A stretch of 35,123 bases of DNA from Enterococcus pseudoavium NBRC 100491 (GCF_001544295.1 NZ_BCQF01000027.1:1-35123), one strand, 5' to 3'. Shown: positions 24,815 through 32,536, counted from the stretch's first letter. Notes: generated from the sequence alone by a model not told the origin. Translations and numbers: made by a program.

Positions 24815-25124
24815 GAGAAAATTATTACTCGCGGCAAAAGTACCGGAAAAACAATGGAACTAATAAAAGAATCAGCCTTATCAGGAAATTATATTCTTGC
24901 GAGGAATCACGGTGAGGCACAAAGGATTTTTCAACTAGCATAGGAAATGAAGTTATCAATTCCTCTTCCTGTGACAGTAAGCGAAATATCTTTAGGCAGG
25001 ATTCACGGAACATCAATCAAGCGTGAGAATACTTGTTGATAATGCAGAGCTTGTTTTGCAGCAGATGATAGGTGCTGAAATCAACACTCTTGCAATTTCC
25101 ATTACTGAGGAGGACGGCGAATGA
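24815..25124 (+). pseudogene. Broken phage ATP-binding-type protein
   Basis: The conceptual product starts EKIITRGKSTGKTMELIKE, a P-loop-like GKSTGKT, and continues to IFQLA, where TAG (24942-24944) interrupts it. The frame then runs on through SIPLPVTVSEISLGRIHG and shifts by one base near 25021. It ends in frame as ILVDNAELVLQQMIGAEI to TGA 25122-25124. A good AAGGAGG (24799-24805) precedes it, but no start codon is in the right frame. Its stop overlaps the next ATG in ATGA, the normal phage gene spacing. A stop, a frameshift and a lost start show decay. Confidence 0.65.
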
Positions 25125-25456
25125 TACCGAAAGATCGAGCGTGGGATAATATCAACAAAAAAATGATTTCATGGCGGAAGCTATTGAATGGTAACAATTT
25201 GAGAAATATTTTTATGCGATCAGAAATGTGTGGACTAAAACTAATGCAATCAACAGGCCTTAAAGACAAGAACGGCGTTGAGATTTTTGAGGGTGATATT
25301 ATCACGATCATTGATAATGGAGAAGAAGACATTGGTTTTGGCTGGAATAAGGTAGTAATTTTTCACAACGGGGCTTTCATGGTAGGCGATCACAATTTAC
25401 TTGTGAATGTAAATTTTCGCTGTGTTGTGATTAATAATATCTACGAGATAAAGTGA
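25121..25456 (+). CDS. YopX-family phage protein
   Basis: A protein of 111 residues from ATG 25121 behind GAGGAGG. It begins MIPKDRAWDNINKKM and has the YopX family blocks STGLKDKNGVEIFEGDII and a beta-rich second half ending VVINNIYEIK. YopX proteins are common in the early region of Gram-positive prophages; their role is unknown. The residue order is intact. Together with the integrase scrap it marks this stretch as a prophage remnant. Confidence 0.8.
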   Translation: MIPKDRAWDNINKKMISWRKLLNGNNLRNIFMRSEMCGLKLMQSTGLKDKNGVEIFEGDIITIIDNGEEDIGFGWNKVVIFHNGAFMVGDHNLLVNVNFRCVVINNIYEIK

Positions 25457-25515
25457 CACTAACCACGCCTATCACATAGCTTTTCGAATAAAAAAATAGG
25501 GAGTATTTTATGATA

Positions 25516-25761
25516 CTATTTCTTAAATTGGCGCTCAAGGTCTCTGTATTTGCTTTTTCCAGCATATGATAGACCATCAAGCTTATTGACAGGTTTTCGT
25601 TTTATCGGAGGAAATGCAAAGCCTGAGTCAAGTCCTCTGATTTTTGCAAAATTTGATTCAAAATAAATCGTGTTTTGCATAATAAAGTTTTTATCAAGCT
25701 GATCAATAAATTCAGCATCCAATTGCTCATTCAATTTTTTCCATATAAAAAGATCATTCAT
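25516..25761 (-). CDS. Hypothetical protein, 81 residues
   Basis: Not recognised. ATG 25761 lies seven bases after AGGTGG, a good ribosome site. The product is soluble and mixed in charge: an acidic helical N-terminal half (MNDLFIWKKLNEQLDAEF) and a basic C-terminus ending in YRDLERQFKK. It has no signal peptide or membrane segment. It lies opposite to the YopX gene at the end of the phage-like segment and may be phage-derived. Confidence 0.5.
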   Translation of the reverse strand: MNDLFIWKKLNEQLDAEFIDQLDKNFIMQNTIYFESNFAKIRGLDSGFAFPPIKRKPVNKLDGLSYAGKSKYRDLERQFKK

Positions 25762-26540
25762 GAAAAGACCACCTTCATAATAATTTTGGTCATTATCTCA
25801 TAAAAATAGGTGAAGGTCGATTGATTAACAATAAAATAAAGATTCAAACTGTAAACCTTTAAATAAGAAGTCGAGGCCTAATATTTAGTGAAAAAAATGT
25901 AGATGTTCTTGAGCATAACAAAGTATTTGAGAAAAGTTTTTTGTTATCTCTAACAAAGATCAAAGAGACTCTTTTAATAAGTAGTATCCAGAGGTTTGTA
26001 TCTCATGATTGAAACAGACACATTGGTTCCTTAATTATGCTTAAAGTACACTTCCAAGTGTGCTTTTTTCCGACTATCTTTTTTACCAATGCAATTTTGA
26101 AAAACTTTTTCTGATTGTTTAAATAATGAATAGAATTGTTCTTTGCTTCTATTTTACACGTTTCTGATGTTTGGGAGGGGTCATAGTGATTTGGAAATTA
26201 AAATGGAGATAATCATTTCGGATTTCAGTCGCTAAAGGATCAAAAATAGTTTGCTGTGGAAAAGAATCATCTGAACATTGGTGCATAAAGAACTCTATCA
26301 CGACTGAAATAGTCATTCTTTTTTATTTTAAAGAATTTATTTAATTTGACATATTATAGATTTGAGACTCTGTTTTTTAGCATAAATGTTAAAAACAGGT
26401 ACTTCCTAAAGCTGTTTCTATTAAAAAAATTTATTTTATAGTTAAGGATGAGCCCTTTTTTTTGAATAAAAAAAAGATGTTGTATAATTTATTGACTTCT
26501 CTTTAGTAGATGATCGATTGGCTTTTGTTGGAGGTACTAT
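25762..26540. other. Long AT-rich non-coding stretch in the accessory segment
   Basis: No supported gene in about 780 bases. A terminator-like hairpin lies at 26045-26069. GGGAGGGG near 26175 leads only to an eight-codon frame (IWKLKWR). A TATAAT at 26483-26488 may be the -10 box for the small gene at 26541. The stretch is probably decayed element DNA. Confidence 0.6.
26045..26069 (+). terminator. Orphan terminator-like hairpin
   Basis: AGTACACT pairs with AGTGTGCT (one G-U) with a four-base loop and is followed by six Ts. No gene ends here, so it may close a small RNA or be a leftover. Confidence 0.6.
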
Positions 26541-26678
26541 GTGAAAAAAAAAGTGAAATCATTTTATAATTTAAAAAATTACCAAGTTTATCGAATAATT
26601 TTCGGAGGATTAATCCTCTTTTGGGGAATTATTGGTTTTGTAATTTACTACATAATAAAGACAGTCAGCAATAGCTGA
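26541..26678 (+). CDS. Small single-helix membrane protein, 45 residues
   Basis: GTG 26541 lies six bases after GGAGG. The product has a basic N-terminus (MKKKVKSFYNLKNYQVYR) and one hydrophobic helix (IIFGGLILFWGIIGFVIYYI) followed by IKTVSNS. The gene overlaps its own terminator, and a TATAAT lies about 55 bases upstream, so it forms a complete minimal transcription unit. Function unknown; phage origin is possible. Confidence 0.6.
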   Translation: MKKKVKSFYNLKNYQVYRIIFGGLILFWGIIGFVIYYIIKTVSNS

Positions 26679-26690
26679 TTGTCTTTTTTG
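26658..26690 (+). terminator. Terminator of the 45-residue gene
   Basis: AGACAGTCAGC pairs with GCTGATTGTCT (one G-U) around AATA, then six Ts. Confidence 0.88.
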
Positions 26691-26990
26691 ACTGGTGGAG
26701 TAGTTATGGAGGGTATTTCACCTTTAATTAATTTAAAGTCATATTTCTTTTTGATATAGGTGATTACAGACATTTTTTTGTCAAAATCTTTTTATAATTT
26801 CCACAGTATAAAAACACTGTCTTTAACTAAGACAAATGATCGCTGTCTAGTCGAATAGTCATCAGTTTCTCTAACTTTATTGCGGCAAATTTTAAGTTAG
26901 AAAAGATCGCTGAGCATAAATGGATAGTGCGTCTATAGCAAACAATTCCATCGAAGTATCAGCATTTGGGGAGGATAAGCACGCCACGTT
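26691..26990. other. Non-coding AT-rich stretch
   Basis: No supported gene in 300 bases. An ATG at 26706 opens only 17 codons (MEGISPLINLKSYFFLI). Nothing else stands out. Confidence 0.5.
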
Positions 26991-27200
26991 TTAAATACGT
27001 TGTTTTACTGATTCGTTCGTTAAACCGAAGCATTCGATTTTTTCTTGAACCATCACGTGAATATGGCCACTTTCGATGGTGGATTCTATCAGGGACGTAT
27101 CGTAAATAGGAGGGGCTGCTGAGCATTCCATAAAATAATGTTCGTATTTTTTCGTATGGAATAAGTAAGCTCGATTTTTCCAGCTGAATTTATCAAGCAT
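26991..27200 (-). CDS. Doubtful hypothetical protein, 69 residues
   Basis: An open frame with protein-like composition (MLDKFSWKNRAYLFHTKKYE, later HIHVMVQEKIECFGLT) but no clear ribosome site before its ATG. I do not recognise it. It may be a fragment of a larger decayed gene. It is listed because no better use of this stretch is visible. Confidence 0.3.
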   Translation of the reverse strand: MLDKFSWKNRAYLFHTKKYEHYFMECSAAPPIYDTSLIESTIESGHIHVMVQEKIECFGLTNESVKQRI

Positions 27201-27331
27201 TCAGCAGGGGATCTTAGCAAGATATATTAAGGAAATGAAGTAAAACTTAATATTTGGACATTTAAATACGCTAAATGTTCAACTTCTTTTGCTTTTAGTC
27301 ATTATTCATGTTAAGGTAACTAAGTAATACT

Positions 27332-27359
27332 TTGATATGTGACTAGGTGGTTATCTAAT
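27332..27359 (+). promoter_or_regulatory. Probable cspA promoter
   Basis: TTGATA (27332-27337) and TCTAAT (27354-27359) are 16 bases apart. The untranslated leader would be about 70 bases, as is common for cold-shock genes. Confidence 0.45.
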
Positions 27360-27438
27360 TTTTTTAAGATACTTTTTTATTACACGTCATTCTTTATTAC
27401 AAATAAACACATTTGATGTGTAATTGGAGGTACTTATT

Positions 27439-27639
27439 ATGAATAAAGGTACAGTAAAATGGTTTAACGCAGACAAAGGTTTTGGATTTATCACTGGTGA
27501 AGACGGCAATGATGTATTTGCTCACTTCTCAGCTATCCAAGGTGAAGGCTTCAAATCTTTAGACGAAGGTCAAGCAGTGACTTTTGATGTTGAAGAAGGC
27601 CAACGCGGCTTACAAGCTACAAACATCGTAAAAGACTAA
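27439..27639 (+). CDS. cspA: Cold shock protein CspA/CspB family
   Basis: A protein of 66 residues that binds single-stranded RNA and DNA. RNP1 KGFGFI and RNP2-like DVFAHF are intact, in the five-strand OB fold ([19 protein letters not shown]). ATG 27439 follows GGAGG at eight bases. The small basic-acidic balance and length are standard for the family. It is a single unit with its own terminator, next to the accessory segment. Confidence 0.96.
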   Translation: MNKGTVKWFNADKGFGFITGEDGNDVFAHFSAIQGEGFKSLDEGQAVTFDVEEGQRGLQATNIVKD

Positions 27640-27653
27640 GCGCAGAACTGACA

Positions 27654-27682
27654 AAGAAGATCGGAAACGGTCTTCTTTTTTT
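27654..27682 (+). terminator. Terminator of cspA
   Basis: AGAAGATCG-GAAA-CGGTCTTCT with a tetraloop, followed by seven Ts. Confidence 0.9.
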
Positions 27683-27686
27683 ATCC

Positions 27687-27726
27687 AAAAGGAGGGATGA
27701 CAAAATCTTGTCATCCCTCCTTTTTC
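27687..27726. terminator. Bidirectional hairpin between cspA and the methyltransferase gene
   Basis: AAAAGGAGGGATGACAA pairs with TTGTCATCCCTCCTTTT; T-rich in both directions. It can stop transcripts from both convergent genes. Confidence 0.8.
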
Positions 27727-27792
27727 TGAATAAACGGTGCTCCAAAAGTAGTTTCTGCGGAAATTCCTTTTTATTTCTTGAATCAAATGGCT

Positions 27793-28524
27793 TTAGCTCT
27801 TTTTTTGGGCTTTGATGATCAGCATCATCGGTCGGCGCATTTCGTCTTGCATCCCTGGCAGATCCCACATGTTTTTGGGTGGCTGGGGTTCAACGACGCG
27901 TGTGATTTGAAAGCCGTTTGTCAGTAGGGTATCTAAATAGCTGGTCAGGGTGCGGTGATACTTAGTGACGGGCTTATCCAAAAAGTGGGCGGTTCGTTGC
28001 CCTTCATAAAAGTAATGATCTACTGGGAAATGGCTAATTTCCCCCAGCTCATCATAAATCCAGTCCTGTGAGCCTTCGGCGGTAAACACGGGATGTTCCA
28101 CTGAAAAAATGAATTGACCATCTGGAACTAACCATTCAGCGATTCTTTTTACTAGTGGATCAAACGCTGGGATATAGTGAAAGGCTAAAGAACTAATGAC
28201 GCTATCAAAACTGGCTGGGGCAAAAGTGACAGCTTCCATACTGGCTTGTAGATAGGTGATGTTAGGGAAGGTGTTTTTTTGTTCAGCGACTTTCAACATT
28301 TTTTCGGATTGATCAACCCCGACGACCGAGGCGGCACCATGTTCGGCTGCATAGAGGCAATGCCAACCGTAGCCGCAACCTAAATCCAGTACGCGTTTTC
28401 CTTTAAAGTCAGGCAACAATGGTTTGAGGGTCGGCCATTCACCGGCACCGGCCAATCCTTGTTGGCTACGGGTCATTTGACTATAATTTTCAAAAAATTC
28501 TTCATTATCATAAATATTTTTCAT
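27793..28524 (-). CDS. Class I SAM-dependent methyltransferase
   Basis: An enzyme of 243 residues from ATG 28524, which follows GGAGG; an ATG five codons earlier lies within that ribosome site. Motif I is VLDLGCGYGWHCLYAAE, and the acidic VGVDQSEKML ends strand 2. SFDSVISSLAFHYI and PDGQFIFSVEHPVF give the later motifs. The target molecule cannot be deduced; the family (UbiE/Methyltransf_11 type) methylates small molecules. It is transcribed toward cspA and may share its upstream unit with the 71-residue gene. Confidence 0.88.
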   Translation of the reverse strand: MKNIYDNEEFFENYSQMTRSQQGLAGAGEWPTLKPLLPDFKGKRVLDLGCGYGWHCLYAAEHGAASVVGVDQSEKMLKVAEQKNTFPNITYLQASMEAVTFAPASFDSVISSLAFHYIPAFDPLVKRIAEWLVPDGQFIFSVEHPVFTAEGSQDWIYDELGEISHFPVDHYFYEGQRTAHFLDKPVTKYHRTLTSYLDTLLTNGFQITRVVEPQPPKNMWDLPGMQDEMRRPMMLIIKAQKKS

Positions 28525-28610
28525 GGGAAATTCCTCCATATAATTTGTGGGTGGGTTAAATTACATGGAGTAAGGCTCTTTTGTGGGCGATCATCAGCTT
28601 ACCTCCGTAT

Positions 28611-28826
28611 TTAAATTTCATTCATCCAGTAAGTTCGGTCGATCGGTTCGACAAAGACTTCGAACTCAGTGGTTTCGTTTTCAATAATATGTGTAATGCC
28701 ATGGACTAAAAAAAATTTATCAGGCTCTTTGACTTGGAGCGTGTCCCCGACGCGTGGAATGAAAGAAAGTTCAAGCGTCCGTTCTTCTTTGCGGGTCAGG
28801 ATATTTTTTAAATGGACTGTAGACAT
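28611..28826 (-). CDS. Hypothetical protein, 71 residues
   Basis: ATG 28826 lies seven bases after AGGAGG. The sequence is beta-strand rich (ERTLELSFIPRVGDTLQVKE; FFLVHGITHIIENETTEFEV) and ends in RTYWMNEI. I do not recognise the family; a small barrel-like fold is possible. It lies 87 bases before the methyltransferase start on the same strand. Confidence 0.6.
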   Translation of the reverse strand: MSTVHLKNILTRKEERTLELSFIPRVGDTLQVKEPDKFFLVHGITHIIENETTEFEVFVEPIDRTYWMNEI

Positions 28827-28890
28827 GTCGATTCCTCCTATTACAATGTTTCAACCAATTTAGTTTAACATAGATGGAGTAAATAAAAAG

Positions 28891-28922
28891 AAAAAAAGAC
28901 CGTTCACAAAAGGTGACGGTCT
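28891..28922 (-). terminator. Minus-strand terminator
   Basis: AGACCGT and ACGGTCT pair with a short CAC/GTG continuation; seven Ts follow on the minus strand. It is the second of two tandem minus-strand terminators upstream of the 71-residue gene. Confidence 0.7.
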
Positions 28923-29010
28923 GCATGGAAAAAAACAATTTTTTTAAAGGATGGGCAATACCCAAATCTACTATAGAAAAAAAGGGCTTTCTTAGCAACT
29001 TTTTTGCTCG

Positions 29011-29085
29011 AAAAAAGCCGTCGCAGGGTAACGACGGCTTTGGAGTCCTGGGAAGGAACTCGAATAAACAAATGAACTATCCATA
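29011..29085 (-). ncRNA. Candidate small RNA with terminator at 29011-29041
   Basis: AAAGCCGTCG/CGACGGCTTT (29014-29041) followed by Ts on the minus strand is a strong terminator with no protein gene in front of it. Upstream on that strand TTGTAA lies 17 bases from TAAGCT, a weak promoter that would start an RNA of about 75-80 nucleotides. The rest of 28923-29176 contains no gene. Confidence 0.4.
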
Positions 29086-29176
29086 GCTTAACGGATTGAC
29101 GAAGGGGTTACAAGTTTAATGCTCAGGATGTTTAAAGCCAGTGGAGTAACGCGGCTCACAAAAAAATTGATTTTGT

Positions 29177-29205
29177 TTCACAGATCCTTATTTTTCCTTT
29201 ATACT
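29177..29205 (+). promoter_or_regulatory. Promoter of the first uspA gene pair
   Basis: TTCACA and TATACT are 17 bases apart, close to the housekeeping consensus. The ATG follows 23 bases after the -10. Confidence 0.7.
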
Positions 29206-29227
29206 TTAAATAAAGGAGGCGGTTACA

Positions 29228-29659
29228 ATGATGAGCAACTATGAAAATATTCTAGTCGCTGTTGATGGTTCGGAACATGCTGAACGGGCATTTAATGAAG
29301 CTATCGAAGCGGCGAAACGTTATGATGCCAAACTATATGTTATTTCGATCATCAATGATAGCGAACTTTCCACGAGTGCGTTTTCTTTTAGCAAAATTTA
29401 TGCGGCAGAAAAGGAACAGGCGGAGAAAGAATTATTGAAAAAAGTTCATGATGCGTCTCGCAGTGAAGTGGACAATGTAGAACCTTTTGTTGAATTGGGC
29501 AGTCCGAAAGAAAAAATTGTTGAGTTTGCCAAGAATAACGAGATCGATCTGATTTTTCTGGGTGCGACGGGCAAAGGGCAGATTCAGTTGTCACGGATCG
29601 GTTCAACTGCCGCCTACGTGGTCAATCACGCGCCGTGCAGTGTGACCGTTATTCGCTAG
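29228..29659 (+). CDS. Universal stress protein, UspA family (copy 1)
   Basis: A protein of 143 residues. N-terminal NILVAVDGSEHAERAF and the C-terminal ATP-binding loop GATGKGQIQLSRIGSTAAYV (the G-2x-G-9x-G-S/T pattern) are present, so it is of the ATP-binding MJ0577 type. ATG 29228 lies eight bases after AAAGGAGG. A second usp gene follows by 40 bases, so both are probably co-transcribed. Physiological role in these bacteria is general stress survival, not defined further by sequence. Confidence 0.93.
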   Translation: MMSNYENILVAVDGSEHAERAFNEAIEAAKRYDAKLYVISIINDSELSTSAFSFSKIYAAEKEQAEKELLKKVHDASRSEVDNVEPFVELGSPKEKIVEFAKNNEIDLIFLGATGKGQIQLSRIGSTAAYVVNHAPCSVTVIR

Positions 29660-29699
29660 CAGCTCAGTCGGTTTTTACTTTAAATGAAGTGAGGTAGAA

Positions 29700-30131
29700 A
29701 TGATGGTAAGCAGATATAAAAATATTATGGTAGCTGTTGACGGGTCGGATCAATCAGAAGGCGCTTTTTTTGAAGCGATCGGTGCGGCTAGACGGAATGA
29801 AGCCAAATTGTATGTTGTCCAAGTCATTGATGATTCTAGTATTTTAATGAACAGTGCTCAGCCGATGGGGGAAATCTTAGCAGAAGAATCCCAACGGGCC
29901 AAAGAATATTTGGAGAAATTAGCCGAACGAGGTCGTTATCAAAAGATGGAACTGATTCAATACATCGGAAACCCGAAAAAAGCTTTGACCGAGGAATTAC
30001 CGGAGAAATATGGGATCGATTTGATCTATGTCGGAGCAACCGGGAAAGGTCGGTTCCAACGCTTATTAGTAGGTTCTACGAGTGGCTATATTGTCAATCA
30101 TGCCCCTTGCAATGTGATGGTGGTGCGCTAA
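29700..30131 (+). CDS. Universal stress protein, UspA family (copy 2)
   Basis: A protein of 143 residues closely related to its neighbour: NIMVAVDGSDQSEGAF at the start, GATGKGRFQRLLVGSTSGYI near the end, with the same nucleotide-binding pattern. It starts at ATG 29700 (or 29703) after GTGAGGTAGA. It probably arose by tandem duplication, and the pair ends at a terminator. Confidence 0.93.
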   Translation: MMVSRYKNIMVAVDGSDQSEGAFFEAIGAARRNEAKLYVVQVIDDSSILMNSAQPMGEILAEESQRAKEYLEKLAERGRYQKMELIQYIGNPKKALTEELPEKYGIDLIYVGATGKGRFQRLLVGSTSGYIVNHAPCNVMVVR

Positions 30132-30140
30132 GATAAGAAG

Positions 30141-30179
30141 AAGCTTTTGACGTGTTCATACGCGTCAAGGGCTTTTTTT
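30141..30179 (+). terminator. Terminator of the usp pair
   Basis: AAGCTTTTGACG pairs with CGTCAAGGGCTT (two G-U) followed by seven Ts. Confidence 0.85.
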
Positions 30180-30214
30180 ACGGAGTTTTGAAGGGCGTGC
30201 CGGTTACATTTAAA

Positions 30215-30252
30215 CAAAAAAAGACACCTGCCGTGGATTTGCCAGCAGGTGT
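30215..30252 (-). terminator. Terminator of the 48-residue minus-strand gene
   Basis: ACACCTGC pairs with GCAGGTGT; on the minus strand seven Ts follow. Confidence 0.7.
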
Positions 30253-30393
30253 TTTTAACGCAAGTTTGCGTCTCTCATGGGAGTCACTCCTAAATTCATA
30301 GTAATGGATCTATTTTTCTTGGAGAAAAACAAGTCTAGTTTTCACCATGGAATTAAATCACGCCGTAAAATCGATGTGGAAGTGGCGTCCGCA

Positions 30394-30540
30394 TTAGTTT
30401 TTTTGCAATTCTTGGACCGCTTTTTCAATCGTTACGCCAGTTGCGACATGATTGTTGTCATTCTTATCAAAAACGATAAAAAGATTCAAATCAGTATCCA
30501 AAGTCACGCGGTATTGCAAAGTTGTGTTATCGAATGTCAT
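30394..30540 (-). CDS. Small hypothetical protein, 48 residues
   Basis: ATG 30540-30538 lies eight bases after AAAGGAG, and TAA is at 30396-30394. The product starts MTFDNTTLQYRVTLDTD and continues LNLFIVFDKNDNNHVATGV, ending in IEKAVQELQKN: two or three strands and a final helix. On the minus strand TGCTATATT (extended -10, about 30607-30615) lies upstream and a terminator downstream, so it is a complete unit. I do not recognise the family. Confidence 0.65.
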   Translation of the reverse strand: MTFDNTTLQYRVTLDTDLNLFIVFDKNDNNHVATGVTIEKAVQELQKN

Positions 30541-30753
30541 ATTCATTCTCCTTTCTGGTTGTCACGAAAGGCAACTATTACGTTGATAACGAAATTCCAC
30601 TTCTTAATATAGCACAGATTCGAATGTTTTACTAACAAATTGTTTGTATGTGTAAACGAGCGGGCTTGATTTTAGTGTTTCTTTAAGGAATGTTTTTTTA
30701 AAGACTAAAAAGTTAAATTAGTATAAACTTCCACCGGCCAAAGTTTCTATTTT

Positions 30754-30782
30754 TTGGCGCTTTTCAGTCTTCATCGTATAAT
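30754..30782 (+). promoter_or_regulatory. Promoter of the C39-like peptidase gene
   Basis: TTGGCG and TATAAT are 17 bases apart; the ATG at 30814 follows about 30 bases later. Confidence 0.55.
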
Positions 30783-30813
30783 CCTTGATGGACATTAAAT
30801 GATAGGTGATGGA

Positions 30814-31543
30814 ATGAAGAAAAAAATAAGTATTCTGCTGGTCTTGATTGGACTGATTGGTGGAGGCGTCTATTTATTACAAGATCAAACGAAACTGGGG
30901 ACGGACTTGACCGAACTTTTGACTCAGCCGCAGGAAAAGAAAGTCGTGCTGGATGTTCCTTTTAGAGGATCAATTTGCGGATGAGGCGCTCGATAATGGC
31001 TGTGAAGTAACTGCGTTATCCATGTTGTTACGTTATTATGGCTATCAAACGACCAAAAATGAACTGGCGGAAGACTTGGATTATCAACCGCTCTACACGG
31101 AATCAGAAAATCATGGCGATCCTCATTTGGGTTTTGTTGGAGATATTACCGGCGGGGATGAAGCGATGGGCGTAGCAGTCGAACCGATTGCCAAATTAGC
31201 ACAAGAGTACGTGGGTGATGACTACCGTGTTGTTTCCAGTAAGCAAACCCCGTTTAACCAGATCATGCAGGTCGTTGCTGAGGGCCAACCGGTTTGGATC
31301 GTGGCAACGGTCGATTTTCAAGTACCGACAGATAACGACTTTATGCTATGGGAAACCGATCAAGGCAGTATGTATGTGACACCACTGATCCATTCGGCCG
31401 TGATCACTGGTTTTGATCGGGAGGAAAAAATCGTCTACGTCAATGATCCTTACGGGTACAAAAATCGGGCAATCCCTTGGGACGACTTACAAGCGATTTA
31501 TCAAAAAACTGATCAACAATCCTTATATTTAGAAAAAAAGTAA
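30814..31543 (+). pseudogene. Secreted C39-family peptidase, frameshifted
   Basis: The gene is in two frames. The first part (from ATG 30814) has a basic start, a signal/anchor helix (SILLVLIGLIGGGVYLL) and ends in VVLDVPF at a run of four Ts (30960-30963). The second part continues in another frame from LEDQFADEALDNGCEV to the TAA at 31541-31543, with the expected Cys in NGCEVTAL, the LIHSAVITGFD His and the VYVNDPYG block. Two more Ts (or one fewer) would restore DVPFLEDQ. This is the Peptidase_C39_2 family of extracellular cysteine-protease-like proteins. It is inactive as read, unless slippage or a sequence error is involved. Confidence 0.75.
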
Positions 31544-31550
31544 AAGCGTT

Positions 31551-31581
31551 GGACACCTTGTAATAAGCAAGGTGTTTTTTT
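31551..31581 (+). terminator. Terminator after the peptidase gene
   Basis: ACACCTTG pairs with CAAGGTGT around TAATAAG, then seven Ts. Confidence 0.88.
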
Positions 31582-31583
31582 GC

Positions 31584-31614
31584 TTGACCTTCACGTTACG
31601 TCAAGGTGTAAGCT
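31584..31614 (+). promoter_or_regulatory. MerR-type promoter and operator of the TipA gene
   Basis: TTGACC and TAAGCT are separated by 19 bases, the stretched spacing of MerR-controlled promoters. The spacer carries a near-perfect palindrome, ACCTTCACGT-T-ACGTCAAGGT, with one mismatch. The regulator gene begins about 130 bases downstream, so autoregulation as in Streptomyces tipA is likely. Confidence 0.7.
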
Positions 31615-31742
31615 ATGCTTGTCAGGCAGTCGAAGTTGGACGTTTAAAAATTAGTTATTGATCGTTTGATAGACAAAAATGTGTAAAATAAAAGGGACCT
31701 AGTAAATATCTATTGCAATGAATGAAAAAAAGAGGAGTTAGT

Positions 31743-32498
31743 ATGACGTATACAATCAAACAAATGGCCGAACTCTCGGGAGTCAGCGCGCGGACTCTGC
31801 GCTTTTATGATGAGCAGGCACTATTGAAGCCAGCTTTTTTAAGCGCGGCGGGTTATCGGATTTACACTGAAAAAGAAGTGGATCGACTACAACAAATTCT
31901 GCTCTACCGTTCGCTGGAAATCCCTTTAAAAACGATCAAAGAACTGGTTGACCGACCTGATGAACGCATCCAAGAAACATTAGTCCAACAACGAGATCAA
32001 TTGGAAAAGCAACGGCAGAAAATCGACCGTCTGCTGAAAGTCTTGGATGAGACACTAAGTTATTACAAAGGAGAAACTACAATGACGAATCATGAAAAAT
32101 TTGAAGCCTTCAAACAAGCCAAAATAGCAGAAAACGAAACGCAATACGGAGCTGAAATCCGTGAAAACTACGGGGCCAAAACCGTCGAAGCGGCGAATCA
32201 AAAATGGCAAAACATGACGGAAGCCACGTATCAAACAATGACCGAGGTTGAAAATAAGTTAGTTCAGAAATTGACGGACTATCTCGCTGAAGGAACAGTA
32301 CCCAGTCCATTAGCAAAAGAAATTTTTTCACTGCACAAACAATGGTTGGAATTTAGCTGGCAGAAATATTCGGGCGAAGCTCACAAAGGGCTGAGTGAAA
32401 TGTATTTGGCGGATGAACGCTTCATTCAATACTATGATGACAAAAGCGGTCCCGGCGCCACTGAGGCTTTGTCTCAAATCATTCAGTATTACGCGTAA
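31743..32498 (+). CDS. TipA-type MerR regulator with TipAS drug-binding domain
   Basis: A protein of 251 residues from ATG 31743 behind GAGGAG (an upstream ATG at 31722 lies before this site). Residues 1-70 are the MerR winged helix (YTIKQMAELSGVSARTLRFY, GYRIYTEKEVDRLQ), 75-110 form a coiled coil (QQRDQLEKQRQKIDRLLKVL), and 114-251 are the TipAS globin-like antibiotic-recognition domain (WQNMTEATYQ, LADERFIQYYDD). TipAS domains bind thiopeptides and similar compounds. AAAGGAG plus ATG at 32082 inside the frame could make the drug-binding domain alone (138 residues), as known for tipA of Streptomyces. Confidence 0.92.
   Translation: MTYTIKQMAELSGVSARTLRFYDEQALLKPAFLSAAGYRIYTEKEVDRLQQILLYRSLEIPLKTIKELVDRPDERIQETLVQQRDQLEKQRQKIDRLLKVLDETLSYYKGETTMTNHEKFEAFKQAKIAENETQYGAEIRENYGAKTVEAANQKWQNMTEATYQTMTEVENKLVQKLTDYLAEGTVPSPLAKEIFSLHKQWLEFSWQKYSGEAHKGLSEMYLADERFIQYYDDKSGPGATEALSQIIQYYA
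32068..32084 (+). promoter_or_regulatory. Internal ribosome binding site and start for a TipAS-only product
   Basis: AAAGGAG followed eight bases later by ATG (32082), in frame with the regulator at codon 114. It would yield residues MTNHEKFEAF to the end. Confidence 0.6.
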
Positions 32499-32536
32499 AA
32501 AGATCAGACAGAAATCATTTCTGTCTGATCTTTTTT
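32497..32536. terminator. Bidirectional terminator between the TipA and HEAT-like genes
   Basis: AAAAGATCAGACAGAAA pairs exactly with TTTCTGTCTGATCTTTT around TCA. T-runs on both strands serve both convergent genes. Confidence 0.9.

Noticed and set aside
23239-27430. A second copy of the tRNA-Sec 3' end as attR
   Set aside because: No copy of the CATTCCCGCCA end was seen by eye to the right of the accessory segment, so the element's right border cannot be set.
30277-30612. 111-codon plus-strand frame
   Set aside because: It is antisense to the 48-residue gene, which has proper signals on the minus strand.
30953-30990. TGA at the end of the first C39 fragment as a further selenocysteine codon
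   Set aside because: The frame stops again at TAA within four codons and the following residues do not fit the family; the other frame does, so it is a frameshift.
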